Counted from the first letter of the stretch, positions 39,956-50,730 are shown. The stretch: DNA of 64,000 bases from Brucella pecoris (GCF_006376675.1 NZ_VEWK01000003.1:426530-490529); one strand, 5' to 3'. Notes: a model not told the origin generated them from the sequence alone. Numbers and translations: made by a program.

Positions 39956-42250
39956 ATGCCAGCCTCGACGCCGAAGGGCAACACATCAGAACGCGCACCC
40001 ACAGCCAGTGAGAAGGAAGCGCTAGACTTTCACGCGCAGGGCCGCCCGGGCAAGCTGGAGATCAACCCCACCAAGCCCATGACCACGCAGCGCGATCTGT
40101 CGCTCGCCTATTCTCCAGGCGTCGCCGTGCCGGTAAAGGCAATCGCCGAAGACGCCGCCCGCGCCTATGACTATACGGCCAAAGGCAATCTGGTCGCTGT
40201 CATCTCGAATGGTACCGCCATTCTCGGCCTTGGCAATCTGGGCGCGCTCGCCTCCAAGCCGGTGATGGAAGGCAAGGCCGTGCTGTTCAAGCGCTTTGCC
40301 GACGTCGACTCCATCGATCTTGAAGTCGATACGACTGACATCGACGCTTTCATCAACGCGGTACGCTATCTCGGACCGTCGTTCGGCGGCATCAATCTGG
40401 AAGATATCAAGGCACCCGACTGCTTCATCATCGAGCAGCGCCTGCGCGAATTGATGGACATTCCGGTTTTCCACGACGACCAGCACGGAACGGCCATCAT
40501 TGCCGCTGCCGGCCTCATCAATGCGCTGCATCTGACCGGTCGCGACATGAAGACGACGAAGCTCGTCTGCAATGGCGCAGGTTCGGCGGGTATTGCCTGT
40601 ATCGAACTCATCAAAGCGATGGGGTTTGCTTCGGAAAACGTCATCCTGTGCGACACCAAGGGCGTCGTTTATCAGGGTCGTGAAGAAGGCATGAACCAGT
40701 GGAAATCCGCACATGCCGTGAAGACCGACAAGCGATCCCTCGCAGACGCCATGAACGGCGCGGATGTCGTGTTCGGCCTTTCGGCCAAAGGCGCGTTCAC
40801 CGAAGACATGGTTCGTTCCATGGCACCGAACCCGATCATCTTCGCGATGGCCAATCCCGACCCGGAAGTCACGCCTGAAGAAGTGGCGCGCATCCGTGAC
40901 GACGCCATCGTTGCCACCGGTCGCTCGGACTATCCGAACCAAGTCAACAACGTCCTTGGCTTCCCGTATATCTTCCGCGGTGCGCTTGATGTGCGCGCGA
41001 CAACCATCAACGACGCGATGAAAATTGCCGCCGTCAACGCGCTGGCCGAGCTTGCTCGTGAGGACGTGCCGGACGATGTGGTCGCCGCCTATCAGGGCAG
41101 CCGTCCGCGCTTCGGCCCGAGCTATATCATTCCGGTGCCGTTCGATCCACGCCTGCTTGCGTCCGTCTCGGCTGCCGTCGCCAAGGCCGCGATGGAAACC
41201 GGCGTTGCCGGACGCGCCATTGCCGACATTGAAGGCTACAAGCGCGAATTGTCGGCGCGTCGCGACCCAATCGCTTCCACCTTGCGCGGCATCTATGAAC
41301 GTGTCCGTCGTCAGCCGAAGCGCATCGTCTTTGCTGAAGGCGAAGAAGAACAGGTGATGCGCGCCGCCGTTTCCTACGTCAATCAGGATCTCGGCACCGC
41401 CATTCTGGTTGGCCGCGAGGAACGGGTGAGGGATACGGCCAAGGCCGCCGGCCTCGATCTTGACCGTCCTGGCATCGAAATCATCAATGCGCGCCTGTCG
41501 AGCCGCAATTCAGCCTATGCCGACTATCTCTACGAGAAACTGCAGCGCAAGGGCTATCTGACGCGCGATTGTCACCGCCTCATCAACAATGATCGCAATC
41601 ATTTTGCGGCCTGCATGGTGGCGCTCGGCGATGCCGATGGCATGGTGACGGGCGTGACCCGCAATTATGCGACAGGTCTGGACGACGTGCGCCGTGTGAT
41701 CGATTCCAAGCCCGGCCATCGCATGGTCGGCGTTTCCATCGCACTTTGCCGCGGACGGACAGTGTTCATCGCCGATACCGCAGTTCATGAAATGCCGACC
41801 GCAGCCGAACTGGCCGATATTGCAGTTGAAGCTGCGGGCATGGCGCGCCGCATGGGCTATGTACCGCGTGTCGCGCTGACCGCCTTCTCGACTTTCGGTC
41901 ATATGGGCGGTGAGCGTTCCGCACGCATTCAGGAAGCTGTCCGCATCCTGGCAACGCGTCATGTCGATTTCGAATTCGACGGCGAAATGAGTGCCGATGT
42001 AGCGCTGAACCCGAAGCTGATGGAACAATATCCGTTCATCCGCCTGTCGGGCCCGGCCAATGTGATCGTCACACCAGACAATCATTCGGCCTCGATTGCC
42101 GCCGACATGTTGCAGGAACTGGGTGGCGCGACCGTCATAGGTCCGTTGCTCGTCGGTCTCGACAAGCCAGCACAAATCGTCACCATCGGCGCGAAGGATT
42201 CCGACATCGTCAATATGGCGGCAATTACCGCCTATAACGCGACGAACTGA
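39956..42250 (+). CDS. maeB: NADP-type malic enzyme fused to a phosphotransacetylase-like domain
   Basis: A 764-residue protein. Residues about 20-420 are malic enzyme, which decarboxylates malate to pyruvate: SLAYSPGVAVPVKAI, the catalytic Lys in GLGNLGALASKPVMEGKAVLFK, metal ligands in HDDQHGTAII and the nucleotide-binding GAGSAGIACIELI. Residues about 430-764 are a PTA_PTB domain (DGMVTGVTRNYATGL) that is regulatory rather than catalytic in characterised MaeB proteins. GGAGGGA five bases before sets the ATG at 39956. It is divergent from mutS. Confidence 0.95.
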   Translation: MPASTPKGNTSERAPTASEKEALDFHAQGRPGKLEINPTKPMTTQRDLSLAYSPGVAVPVKAIAEDAARAYDYTAKGNLVAVISNGTAILGLGNLGALASKPVMEGKAVLFKRFADVDSIDLEVDTTDIDAFINAVRYLGPSFGGINLEDIKAPDCFIIEQRLRELMDIPVFHDDQHGTAIIAAAGLINALHLTGRDMKTTKLVCNGAGSAGIACIELIKAMGFASENVILCDTKGVVYQGREEGMNQWKSAHAVKTDKRSLADAMNGADVVFGLSAKGAFTEDMVRSMAPNPIIFAMANPDPEVTPEEVARIRDDAIVATGRSDYPNQVNNVLGFPYIFRGALDVRATTINDAMKIAAVNALAELAREDVPDDVVAAYQGSRPRFGPSYIIPVPFDPRLLASVSAAVAKAAMETGVAGRAIADIEGYKRELSARRDPIASTLRGIYERVRRQPKRIVFAEGEEEQVMRAAVSYVNQDLGTAILVGREERVRDTAKAAGLDLDRPGIEIINARLSSRNSAYADYLYEKLQRKGYLTRDCHRLINNDRNHFAACMVALGDADGMVTGVTRNYATGLDDVRRVIDSKPGHRMVGVSIALCRGRTVFIADTAVHEMPTAAELADIAVEAAGMARRMGYVPRVALTAFSTFGHMGGERSARIQEAVRILATRHVDFEFDGEMSADVALNPKLMEQYPFIRLSGPANVIVTPDNHSASIAADMLQELGGATVIGPLLVGLDKPAQIVTIGAKDSDIVNMAAITAYNATN

Positions 42251-42269
42251 AAAATCAGCAAATAGCGAA

Positions 42270-42301
42270 GCAAAGGCCGGGGAAACCCGGCCTTTGCTTT
42301 T
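42270..42301 (+). terminator. Rho-independent terminator of maeB
   Basis: Stem GCAAAGGCCGGG / CCCGGCCTTTGC with a GAAA loop and a T4 tail, 19 bases after the stop. Confidence 0.93.
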
Positions 42302-42380
42302 GGATATTCATCATCCATAAAAGCGGCTATAGGATACACCGCCCACTATCCTTTCTCCGCAAACCGGATCTACATGCCGC

Positions 42381-45185
42381 ATGAGCGCACACGACCTTAA
42401 GCTGGAAGAGATCGTCAATCCCGAGACGCTACGCCGCAAGCTCAACGAACTGGCGGATTCCACGGACGAAAACTACACCAGTCTCACCGTGCGCAAAGTG
42501 GTGCTTCAGGCACTGAAGGACGCCTTGGTGCGTGGCCGTGCCAATGCAGAAGGCATGTTGATGAAGGATGGCGGCGGCACGCTGTGCGCCAAACGCCTCT
42601 CCTTTCTCATGGACACGCTGATCGAGGCGCTGTTCGAATTCGCCACCACCAAAGCCTATCCGATGGTCAATCCGTCGAAGGCCGAGAACATGGCCATCAT
42701 CGCCGTCGGCGGTTACGGGCGCGGCGGACTGGCGCCAGGGTCGGATATCGATCTCCTGTTTCTGCTGCCCTACAAGCAGACCCCCTGGGGCGAGCAGGTG
42801 GTCGAATATATGCTCTACATGCTGTGGGACATGGGGCTGAAAGTCGGCCATTCCACGCGCAATATCGATGAATGCATTCGTCTGGCGCGCGAGGACATGA
42901 CGATTCGCACGGCGGTTCTCGATGCGCGATTTCTCACCGGCAATCGCGAACTCTTCAAAACGCTTGTCAGTCGCTTCGACGAGGAAATCGTCAAAGATAC
43001 CGGCCCGGAATTCATTCAGGCCAAGCTTGCCGAACGCGACCAGCGTCACCGCAAGGCAGGAGAAACCCGCTATCTGGTTGAACCTAACGTCAAGGAAGGC
43101 AAGGGTGGCCAGCGCGACCTGCATACGCTGTTCTGGATCACCAAATATTTCTACCGCGTCAAAACGAAGGAAGAGCTGGTCAAGCTCGGTGTTTTGTCGC
43201 GAGCCGAGTTGAAGCTGTTCAACAAGGCGGAAGATTTTCTCTGGGCGGTGCGGTGCCACATGCACTTCGCGACGCTGAAGGCAGAGGAGCGCCTTTCCTT
43301 CGACATACAGCCGGAAATCGCCCAGCGCCTTGGCTATACGGCGCATCCCGGCCAGAACTATGTCGAACGCTTCATGAAGCATTATTTCCTCGTGGCAAAA
43401 GATGTGGGCGACCTCACTCGCATCATCAGCGCAGCCCTGGAGGAACAGCAGGCCAAGCATGTGCCGGGCTTCAACCGCATCTTCCTTACGTTCTCGCGAC
43501 GCAAGCGCAAGCTTTCCGCAGACGGCGATTTCGTTTCGGAAAATCACCGCATCAACATCGCGCGGCCGGAGGTTTTCAAGGAAGACCCGGTCAATTTCAT
43601 CCGCCTCTTTCATCTGGCCGACAAGCATGGGCTGGAGTTTCACCCCGAAGCGATGCAGAGCCTCACCCGCTCACTGAAACTCATCAATTCCGATCTGCGT
43701 GAAAATCCTGAAGCCAACAGGCTTTTCCTCGAAATCCTGACTTCGCCGCGCAACCCGGAACTCATTCTGCGCCGCATGAACGAATCCGGCGTGCTCGGAA
43801 AGTTCATTCCGGATTTCGGCAAGATCGTCGCCATGATGCAGTTCAATATGTATCACCATTACACGGTGGACGAGCATCTCTTACGCTGCATCGCCGTACT
43901 GTCGGAAATCGAGCACGGCGAACTGGAAAACGAGCATCCGCTTTCAAACCACCTCATCACCACAATCAAGCGCGACCGCAACCTGCTTTATGTGGCGCTG
44001 CTCCTGCATGACATCGCCAAAGGGCGTCCGGAAGATCACTCGACCGCCGGTGCGCGCATTGCCCGCAGGCTTGGACCACGGTTCGGCCTTACCCCTGCCG
44101 AAACCGAAACCGTCGAATGGCTTGTGCGCGAACATCTGACCATGAGCATGGTGGCACAGTCGCGCGATCTCAATGATCGCAAGACCATCATCGATTTTGC
44201 CGACACCGTGCAGACCATGGAGCGCCTGAAGCTTCTCCTGATCCTGACCGTATGCGACATCAAGGCGGTTGGCCCCGGCGTATGGAATGGCTGGAAGGGC
44301 CAGCTTCTGCGCACGCTCTTCTACGAAACCGAGCTGGTCCTGACCGGCGGCTTTTCGGAGTTGTCGCGTGCTGACCGCGATCATCAGGCGCGGGAGGCAC
44401 TGGCGGAGCGGCTTTCCGACTGGCCGAAGGATAAGCGCGATACCTATCTTGCCCTTCATTACACCAACTATTTCCTGACGGTCAGCCTTGAGGATCAGGT
44501 CCGGCACGCCCATTTCATTCGCGAAGCCGACCGCAACGAGTGCGCGCTGGCCACCATGGCCAAGCCGCATACGTTCGAGGCAGTCACGGAAATCACCGTT
44601 CTGGCGCCGGATCATCCGCGCCTGTTGTCGATCATCACCGGTGCCTGCGCAGCGGCAGGAGCCAACATCGTCGACGCGCAGATTTTCACCACCGGTGATG
44701 GACGCGCACTCGATACCATTCTCATCAGCCGCGAGTTCGACACTGACGACGACGAACGTCGCCGTGCCGAACGTGTCGGCAAGGTCATCGAAGATGTTCT
44801 GTCCGGCAAGGCCCATCTGCCCGATGTACTGGCGAAGCGCACCAAGCCGAAGAAGGCAGCCAAGGCTTTCAAGGTGGAGCCGCGTGTTGAGATCAACAAC
44901 ACGCTCTCCAACAAGTTTACCGTCATCGAAGTGGAAGGTCTGGACAGGCCCGGTCTGCTTTCGGAACTGACCGGCCTTATTTCTGACCTTTCACTGGATA
45001 TTGCTTCAGCCCACATCACCACTTTCGGCGAGAAGGTGATCGACAGTTTTTACGTGACTGACCTTGTGGGTCACAAGATTTCAAACGCCACCCGCCAGGG
45101 CAATATCAGGCGCAAGCTGCTTGGTGTTCTCGGCGGGGAAAATGGCAGCAAGACAAACGGTCGTTCGTCGCAGGCCGCAGCATAG
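42381..45185 (+). CDS. glnD: Bifunctional uridylyltransferase/uridylyl-removing enzyme GlnD
   Basis: A 934-residue nitrogen sensor that uridylylates PII proteins when glutamine is low and removes UMP when it is high. The nucleotidyltransferase motif [19 protein letters not shown] is near residue 112, the central HD hydrolase motif is in HHYTVDEH and LLLHDIAKG, and two C-terminal ACT domains bind glutamine ([19 protein letters not shown], then [17 protein letters not shown]). All parts are intact. murJ follows after 12 bases, an arrangement common in Rhizobiales. Confidence 0.97.
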   Translation: MSAHDLKLEEIVNPETLRRKLNELADSTDENYTSLTVRKVVLQALKDALVRGRANAEGMLMKDGGGTLCAKRLSFLMDTLIEALFEFATTKAYPMVNPSKAENMAIIAVGGYGRGGLAPGSDIDLLFLLPYKQTPWGEQVVEYMLYMLWDMGLKVGHSTRNIDECIRLAREDMTIRTAVLDARFLTGNRELFKTLVSRFDEEIVKDTGPEFIQAKLAERDQRHRKAGETRYLVEPNVKEGKGGQRDLHTLFWITKYFYRVKTKEELVKLGVLSRAELKLFNKAEDFLWAVRCHMHFATLKAEERLSFDIQPEIAQRLGYTAHPGQNYVERFMKHYFLVAKDVGDLTRIISAALEEQQAKHVPGFNRIFLTFSRRKRKLSADGDFVSENHRINIARPEVFKEDPVNFIRLFHLADKHGLEFHPEAMQSLTRSLKLINSDLRENPEANRLFLEILTSPRNPELILRRMNESGVLGKFIPDFGKIVAMMQFNMYHHYTVDEHLLRCIAVLSEIEHGELENEHPLSNHLITTIKRDRNLLYVALLLHDIAKGRPEDHSTAGARIARRLGPRFGLTPAETETVEWLVREHLTMSMVAQSRDLNDRKTIIDFADTVQTMERLKLLLILTVCDIKAVGPGVWNGWKGQLLRTLFYETELVLTGGFSELSRADRDHQAREALAERLSDWPKDKRDTYLALHYTNYFLTVSLEDQVRHAHFIREADRNECALATMAKPHTFEAVTEITVLAPDHPRLLSIITGACAAAGANIVDAQIFTTGDGRALDTILISREFDTDDDERRRAERVGKVIEDVLSGKAHLPDVLAKRTKPKKAAKAFKVEPRVEINNTLSNKFTVIEVEGLDRPGLLSELTGLISDLSLDIASAHITTFGEKVIDSFYVTDLVGHKISNATRQGNIRRKLLGVLGGENGSKTNGRSSQAAA

Positions 45186-45197
45186 GTTTTTCAGTAA

Positions 45198-46787
45198 ATG
45201 AGTTTGGTCAAAAAGTTCGCCACGGTCGCGTCCGGAACGCTGATGAGCCGCATTTTCGGTTTCACGCGCGAGATGTTCATGGCGGCGGCACTCGGCACCG
45301 GCCCGATAGCCGACGCCTTCAATGCCGCCTTCCGTTTCCCGAACACATTCCGCAGGTTGTTCGCCGAAGGCGCATTCAATTCAGCTTTCGTACCGCTTTT
45401 TGCCAAGGAAATCGAAAAGAACGGTATGGACGGCGCGCGCCGTTTTTCCGAAGAAGTCTTCGGCGTGCTTTTTACCGTGCTTCTGTTCCTGACCATCGTG
45501 ATGGAACTTTCGATGCCCTTCATCGTGCGGACGGTGATCGCACCGGGCTTCACTGACGATCCGGTGAAGTTCGACAATACGGTGCGGCTGGCAACCATCA
45601 TGTTCCCCTATCTCGCCTGCATGTCGCTGGCGGCAATGATGGGTGGAATGCTGAATTCGCTGCATCGCTATTTTGCGGCGGCGATTGCACCCGTCTTTCT
45701 CAACATCATCCTGATCGGGGTGCTGGCCGTTGCCTGGGGCCAAGGCTATGACGCGCTTTCGGTTGGCTACGGCCTTTCCTGGGGCGTCATGGCAGCAGGT
45801 CTAGTGCAGCTTGCCATCGTCTGGCTCGCGGTGCGCAATGCTGGCATCAAGATCGGCTTCCGCCGGCCGCGCCTGACATCGAATGTCAAACGGCTTCTCG
45901 TGTTGGCGCTTCCCGCAGCGATCACCGGCGGCATCACGCAGATCAACCTGCTCATCAACACCAATATCGCCTCCGGCATGGAAGGCGCCGTGTCGTCGCT
46001 CGTCTATGCGGACCGCATCTATCAGCTTCCGCTTGGCGTCGTCGGCATCGCGGTCGCGACCGTGCTTCTGCCCGAACTGTCACGCGCGCTGCGCGGCGGC
46101 CATATGAAGGAAGCGTCGAACCTTCAGAATCGCTCGGTCGAGTTCACATTGTTTCTGACCCTGCCAGCCGCTGCGGCTCTTCTGGTCATGTCGGAACCCA
46201 TCGTCCGGCTTCTGTTCGAACGCGGCAAGTTCAGCCCGGATTCCACGCTCGTCGTTTCCAATATTCTGGCGATCTATGGCCTCGGCCTGCCCGCTTTCGT
46301 CCTGATCAAGGCATTTATTCCGGGCTTTTTCGCCCGCGAAGACACCCGTACACCGATGATCTTCGCTGCGATTTCCGTTGCGGTGAACGTTTCACTCGCC
46401 GTCACACTTTTCCCTCGCCTTGGCCCGACGGGTATCGCCACGGCAGAAATCGTCGCCGGCTGGGTCAACGCTGTCCTGCTGTTTGCGACACTGGTGAAGC
46501 GGGGTCACTGGGGACGGGATATTCCGCTGCTCACCCGTATTCCGCGCCTCCTCGTCGCTGCCGCGATCATGGCATTCGGTATTCATTACGCCATCGGCTA
46601 TTTTGCGTATGAGCTTTCCTCCGCAGCACCGCTTGTCGTGCGTGCGGGAACCGTCACCGCAATCGTTGTTGCTGCAATGGTGGTCTATTTTGGCTTTGCC
46701 TTCGGACTTGGCGGAGCCAATACGGGAATGATCCGTCGCAACATCAAGCGCGGTGCAGCAAAGAAAGCCCCTGAAAGCGAGCAATAA
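45198..46787 (+). CDS. murJ: Lipid II flippase MurJ (MviN)
   Basis: A 529-residue inner-membrane protein with about 14 helices that flips lipid II for peptidoglycan synthesis. The family N-terminus SLVKKFATVASGTLMSRIFGF with the arginine of helix 1, RFPNTFRRLFAEGAFNSAFVP in loop 1-2 and QINLLINTNIASGMEG are all present. It probably shares a transcript with glnD upstream. Confidence 0.96.
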   Translation: MSLVKKFATVASGTLMSRIFGFTREMFMAAALGTGPIADAFNAAFRFPNTFRRLFAEGAFNSAFVPLFAKEIEKNGMDGARRFSEEVFGVLFTVLLFLTIVMELSMPFIVRTVIAPGFTDDPVKFDNTVRLATIMFPYLACMSLAAMMGGMLNSLHRYFAAAIAPVFLNIILIGVLAVAWGQGYDALSVGYGLSWGVMAAGLVQLAIVWLAVRNAGIKIGFRRPRLTSNVKRLLVLALPAAITGGITQINLLINTNIASGMEGAVSSLVYADRIYQLPLGVVGIAVATVLLPELSRALRGGHMKEASNLQNRSVEFTLFLTLPAAAALLVMSEPIVRLLFERGKFSPDSTLVVSNILAIYGLGLPAFVLIKAFIPGFFAREDTRTPMIFAAISVAVNVSLAVTLFPRLGPTGIATAEIVAGWVNAVLLFATLVKRGHWGRDIPLLTRIPRLLVAAAIMAFGIHYAIGYFAYELSSAAPLVVRAGTVTAIVVAAMVVYFGFAFGLGGANTGMIRRNIKRGAAKKAPESEQ

Positions 46788-46872
46788 TTCACGCTTGAAA
46801 GGCGGCTGCGTCTCTGCGAAAAGACCAGCAATCAAAATCCCCGCTCTCCACCGGCGGGGCAATTTTCGCCAC

Positions 46873-46916
46873 GCATTTCCGAACGCGAAACCGGTATCCA
46901 CTTTCGCTGGAAATGC
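46873..46916. repeat. Dispersed unit C hairpin, copy 2, just before trpS
   Basis: Outer arms GCATTTCC and GGAAATGC with an inner pairing GCGAAA / TTTCGC form a 44-base imperfect hairpin. It ends 17 bases before the trpS ATG, so the leader of trpS may carry it. Compare 7499-7544. Confidence 0.75.
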
Positions 46917-46933
46917 TCTTTCAGGATAAAGCC

Positions 46934-48001
46934 ATGAGCACGTTCAAACCGCTTGTTTTCTCCGGCGTCCAACCGACCGGAAACCTTCACCTCGGCAACT
47001 ATCTGGGGGCGATCAAGCGGTGGGTCGAGGTTCAAGAGACGCAGGAATGCATCTATTGCGTCGTGGACATGCACGCGCTGACCATTTCGCCCGATCCGGC
47101 AGAGCTCATGCAATCGACCCGTGAAGTCACCGCAGCTTTCCTTGCCGCTGGCATCGACCCGAAGAGGAGCATCGTCTTCAACCAGAGCCGCGTCATGCAG
47201 CACGCGGAGCTGGCATGGGTGTTCAACTGCATCGCACGCATCGGCTGGATGAGCCGCATGACCCAGTTCAAGGACAAGGCAGGCAAGGACCGCGAAAATG
47301 CTTCGCTCGGCCTGTTCGCCTATCCGAGCCTGATGGCTGCCGACATTCTGCTTTACCGCGCCACCGCCGTGCCTGTTGGCGAAGACCAGAAGCAGCATCT
47401 GGAATTGACGCGCGACATTGCGCAGAAATTCAACAATGACTATTCCGACCGTATCGCTTCGCTCGGTGTGGGTGTGGATATGCAGGTGGGTGACGAGCAG
47501 GTTTCCGGCTTCTTCCCGATGACGGAACCGATGATTTCCGGTCCTGCGATGCGCATCATGTCACTGCGCGACGGCACCAAGAAGATGTCGAAGTCCGATC
47601 CGTCCGATCTGTCGCGCATCAATCTGATCGATGACGAAGACACCATCACGAAGAAGATCCGCAAGGCAAAAACCGACTCGGATGGTCTGCCCACGGAACT
47701 CGACGGTCTCGCCGGTCGTCCAGAAGCGGATAATCTGGTTGGCATCTATGCAGCCCTTTCCTCTCAATCGAAGGAAGAGGTGCTGAAGGAATTTGGCGGG
47801 CGCCAGTTCTCCGAATTCAAGGCTGCATTGGCCGATCTGGCTGTGGCGAAGCTTTCGCCGATCACCCATGAGATGCGCCGTCTGGTTGCCGATCCGGCCT
47901 ACATCGACAGCGTCCTGCGCGACGGTGGTGAGCGGGCTGGCGTGATCGCGGAACAGACCATGCGCCATGTTCGCGATATCGTCGGCTGGCTGCAGAACTA
48001 A
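46934..48001 (+). CDS. trpS: Tryptophanyl-tRNA synthetase
   Basis: A 355-residue class I aminoacyl-tRNA synthetase. The HIGH-type motif is GNLHLGNY, near residue 18, and the KMSKS loop reads KKMSKSD, near 217. FSGVQPTG opens the Rossmann fold. The start ATG at 46934 (MSTFKPLVF) is chosen by homology; the frame is open seven codons earlier within the repeat hairpin. AGGATAAAGCC precedes it. Confidence 0.96.
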   Translation: MSTFKPLVFSGVQPTGNLHLGNYLGAIKRWVEVQETQECIYCVVDMHALTISPDPAELMQSTREVTAAFLAAGIDPKRSIVFNQSRVMQHAELAWVFNCIARIGWMSRMTQFKDKAGKDRENASLGLFAYPSLMAADILLYRATAVPVGEDQKQHLELTRDIAQKFNNDYSDRIASLGVGVDMQVGDEQVSGFFPMTEPMISGPAMRIMSLRDGTKKMSKSDPSDLSRINLIDDEDTITKKIRKAKTDSDGLPTELDGLAGRPEADNLVGIYAALSSQSKEEVLKEFGGRQFSEFKAALADLAVAKLSPITHEMRRLVADPAYIDSVLRDGGERAGVIAEQTMRHVRDIVGWLQN

Positions 48002-48017
48002 ATTTCTCATTTATCAA

Positions 48018-48048
48018 ACGGGCGGCGACATTTTTTGCTGCCGCCCGT
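48018..48048 (+). terminator. Terminator-like hairpin after trpS
   Basis: Stem ACGGGCGGC / GCCGCCCGT with a 13-base loop that holds a T6 run. The T tract is inside the loop and the tail is CTTCATT, so termination may be partial. Confidence 0.6.
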
Positions 48049-48133
48049 CTTCATTAGAAAATCAGCGTTCGATCCTCAAGCATCCATCAAATGTCAGCTT
48101 GCAGACGATCAATCCCGATGGCAAATTGCGGCC

Positions 48134-48622
48134 ATGGTATCAAAACGACTTAGCCGGGAAGCCGGTCACCGCCGCAAATTTCTTGCCGTCATCGACGAGA
48201 CGCCCGAATGCGGGCGTGCCGTTGCCTATGCCGCACGCCGTGCAAAAAACACCGGCGGCTCGCTCATCCTGCTTTTCGTGATTGATGACTCCGATTTCCA
48301 GCAAATTCTGGGCGTCGGCGAAATCATGCGCTCCGAAGCACAGGACCGTGCCCGCACAGCGCTTGAAAAATTCGCAGCAACAGTGCGTGCGGATCAAGGA
48401 ATTGAGCCTGAAATCAGCATCCGTGAGGGCGAAACCGCCGAAGAGCTCATGTGTCTCATTGAGGAAGATCAGGACATCGCCATTCTGGTTCTGGCTGCTG
48501 GTTCGGGCAAGGAAGGGCCAGGCCCTCTGGTGCAATCGCTTGCCGGCCGCTCCCAGTTCCCGATCCCTGTAACCGTCATTCCGGCAGGTATGAGCGACGA
48601 TGACATTGATGCGGTGACCTAA
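48134..48622 (+). CDS. Universal stress protein family
   Basis: A 162-residue cytosolic protein with one Usp fold: FLAVIDETPECGRAVAYAARRA opens the first strand and helix, and PIPVTVIPAGMSDDD ends it. The ATP-binding G-x2-G-x9-G-S/T motif is only loosely kept (AAGSGKEGPGPLVQSLAG), so nucleotide binding is uncertain. The start at 48134 (MVSKRLSREAG) is where homology begins. It lies between trpS and nfu. Confidence 0.88.
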   Translation: MVSKRLSREAGHRRKFLAVIDETPECGRAVAYAARRAKNTGGSLILLFVIDDSDFQQILGVGEIMRSEAQDRARTALEKFAATVRADQGIEPEISIREGETAEELMCLIEEDQDIAILVLAAGSGKEGPGPLVQSLAGRSQFPIPVTVIPAGMSDDDIDAVT

Positions 48623-48732
48623 TCACCCTATATTGATGACAACTGATACGCGCAGGATCAGGGCAGTACTTGCGTCCATAAGGATCTGCGCTTACGAGAA
48701 TCGTTCCAAAATCTGAAAGCGGGACAACTGGC

Positions 48733-49305
48733 ATGTTCATCCAGACTGAAACCACGCCCAACCCGGCGACCCTGAAGTTTCTTCCCGGCAAGGTCGTTAT
48801 GTCGGAAGGCACCGCCGATTTCCGCGACGCCTCCGCCGCTGGCAACACATCACCGCTCGCAGCCAAGCTCTTTTCGGTTCCGGGCGTGACCGGCGTTTTC
48901 TTCGGCTACGACTTCATCACCGTCACCAAGGAAGACGGTGAGTGGCAGCATCTGAAGCCAGCCATCCTCGGCACCATCATGGAACATTTCATGTCGGGCG
49001 CCCCTGCAATGGCAAGTAACGGCAATGTCGACGTCGCTGCCGCGCATGGCGAAGAAGAGTTCTTCGATGAGGCCGATACCGAGACCGTCGAAATCATCAA
49101 AGAGCTGATCGAGACTCGTGTTCGCCCAGCCGTTGCGCAGGATGGTGGCGATATCACCTTCCGCGGCTTCGAAAACGGCACCGTATTCCTGCACATGAAG
49201 GGCGCTTGCTCTGGTTGTCCTTCATCGACGGCAACATTGAAGCACGGCATTCAGAACCTTCTGCGCCATTTCGTGCCGGAAGTGCAGCAGGTTGAACAGA
49301 TCTGA
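48733..49305 (+). CDS. Fe-S cluster carrier/scaffold of the NFU family
   Basis: A 190-residue protein with the N-terminal Nfu domain (MFIQTETTPNPATLKFLPG to about 90) and a C-terminal NifU-like domain whose Cys159-x2-Cys162 (GACSGCPSS) binds a [4Fe-4S] cluster at a dimer interface. Its layout is that of mitochondrial NFU1, which delivers clusters to target enzymes such as lipoyl synthase. A separate transcription unit is likely: 110 bases lie upstream and a strong terminator follows. Confidence 0.94.
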   Translation: MFIQTETTPNPATLKFLPGKVVMSEGTADFRDASAAGNTSPLAAKLFSVPGVTGVFFGYDFITVTKEDGEWQHLKPAILGTIMEHFMSGAPAMASNGNVDVAAAHGEEEFFDEADTETVEIIKELIETRVRPAVAQDGGDITFRGFENGTVFLHMKGACSGCPSSTATLKHGIQNLLRHFVPEVQQVEQI

Positions 49306-49324
49306 TCTGAGTGAACTTTGTAAT

Positions 49325-49353
49325 GAAAAAGGCCGCTCAAAGCGGCCTTTTTC
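49325..49353. terminator. Rho-independent terminator, bidirectional
   Basis: Stem GAAAAAGGCCGCT / AGCGGCCTTTTTC with loop CAA between the convergent nfu and L,D-transpeptidase genes. Confidence 0.93.
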
Positions 49354-49373
49354 ATGTCTGTTGTCGTCTGGAC

Positions 49374-49997
49374 TTATTGCTTCACGATGACCTTGGCACC
49401 CTGTTCAGTGCGGTCGTAAAGATCCATGATATCCTGGTTCATGAGGCGGATGCAACCGGAAGACATCGCCTTGCCGATGGACCACCATTCCGGCGTTCCA
49501 TGCAGACGATAGCCTGTATCGCCACCCTTATTGTACAGATAAAGGGCACGTGCGCCGAGCGGATTGCGCAGGCCGGGATCCATGCCATTGCGATATTTTG
49601 CCAGTTCCGGCTGGCGCTTGATCATCGCAGAAGGCGGCGTCCAAGTCGGCCATTCCCGCTTCATGGCAACGCGCGCCGAACCGGACCATTCGAAGCCTTC
49701 ACGGCCGACACCGATGCCGTAACGCATGGCCTTGCCTTCCGGCATGACAAGATAAAGGAATTTTTCCCGCGTATCGACGATGATCGTGCCAGGGGCCTCA
49801 TCGGTTGGATACTTGACGATCTGGCGGCGATATTGCGCCGGTATCTTGGTACTTGGGATGGCCGGGACAACATAACCGGCGTCAGTGACTGAAGAATAGG
49901 AGGCGGTATAAAAAGTGCCCCCTACGGTTGAGCAGCCTGCTAGGGCGGCGCCTGCCAGAAAGAGAGCCGTCGTCAATTTTAGGACGCGAGAATTCAT
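49374..49997 (-). CDS. L,D-transpeptidase lipoprotein (YkuD domain)
   Basis: A 207-residue exported protein. Residues 1-22 are a lipoprotein signal with lipobox LAGC (lipidated Cys22). The YkuD domain starts near residue 70 (GTIIVDTREKFLYLVMPEGKA) and ends in the catalytic HGTP ... SSGCIRL with His166 and Cys182. Such enzymes crosslink meso-DAP residues of peptidoglycan or attach outer-membrane proteins to it. Which of these it does cannot be told. Two conserved glycine and proline loops (WPTWTPP, NPLGARALYLY) are typical. Confidence 0.94.
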   Translation of the reverse strand: MNSRVLKLTTALFLAGAALAGCSTVGGTFYTASYSSVTDAGYVVPAIPSTKIPAQYRRQIVKYPTDEAPGTIIVDTREKFLYLVMPEGKAMRYGIGVGREGFEWSGSARVAMKREWPTWTPPSAMIKRQPELAKYRNGMDPGLRNPLGARALYLYNKGGDTGYRLHGTPEWWSIGKAMSSGCIRLMNQDIMDLYDRTEQGAKVIVKQ

Positions 49998-50233
49998 GCA
50001 TTCCCCCAGATTGGTTCATTCCGTCAATGGGACCGCGACCGGTCGAAGATAGAAGCGAATCGCTCGTTCTTGTTGAAGATGGGGTAGTATTGTTAACCAG
50101 GCGTTAACCGTAAATTGAAAATTCCTTGAGAATGACATTTTTTAGCCATGTTTCGCCCTGTTGCCGCAGTTTTCGTGCTGCCCGCCGCTGCTTTCCGATT
50201 GTTTCGATTTGAAACCACGCACAAAATACAGCC

Positions 50234-50728
50234 ATGCCCATTGTGATTCCCAATCAGACCCATCCCCTTTCCGACGGTCGACAGTCTGAGAACGCCATGC
50301 TGGTGCGGCGTGGCGTGCAGCGTCTTTTTCTGGAAATGGGGCTTGCTACGTTGCCCGAACTGCCACTGGCATCAGGCAGGCGCGCCGACCTGATCGCGGT
50401 GAGTCGCAAGGGCGAAATCTGGATCGTTGAGATCAAATCATCGATTGAGGACTGGAAGGCGGACCGCAAGTGGCCCGAATATCGCGCTTATTGCGATAGG
50501 CTGTTCTTCGCCACCCATCCGGCGGTACCGCGCGAAATATTCCCGCAAGAATGCGGCTTTATCCTGTCAGACGGATATGGAGCGGAAATCCTGCGCGATG
50601 CGCCAGAGCACAAATTGCCCGGCGCAACACGAAAGGCACTGATGTTGCGCTTTGCGCGAGCGGGCGCTGCTCGCCTGACGATTGCCGAACTGGCCGGTCT
50701 CGATGTGCCCGAAACCGAAATAGATTGA
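50234..50728 (+). CDS. mmcB: MmcB-family DNA repair protein
   Basis: A 164-residue protein of the family named after Caulobacter MmcB, which is linked to survival after mitomycin C damage. The restriction-endonuclease-like core is seen in RRADLIAVSRKGEIWIVEIKSSIEDWKAD, with Asp, Glu and Lys of a PD-(D/E)xK site, then KWPEYRAYCDRLFFAT. In Caulobacter the gene is under SOS control; I looked upstream for the alphaproteobacterial GTTC-N7-GTTC site and did not find one. Confidence 0.88.
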   Translation: MPIVIPNQTHPLSDGRQSENAMLVRRGVQRLFLEMGLATLPELPLASGRRADLIAVSRKGEIWIVEIKSSIEDWKADRKWPEYRAYCDRLFFATHPAVPREIFPQECGFILSDGYGAEILRDAPEHKLPGATRKALMLRFARAGAARLTIAELAGLDVPETEID

Positions 50729-50730
50729 TT

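Noticed and set aside
42429..43643. 404-codon minus-strand frame inside glnD
   Set aside because: Same reason: shadow of GlnD, which is full length and intact on the plus strand.
49998..50233. SOS (LexA) box before mmcB
   Set aside because: The one GTTC found (about 50079) is not followed by a second GTTC at the seven-base spacing needed.
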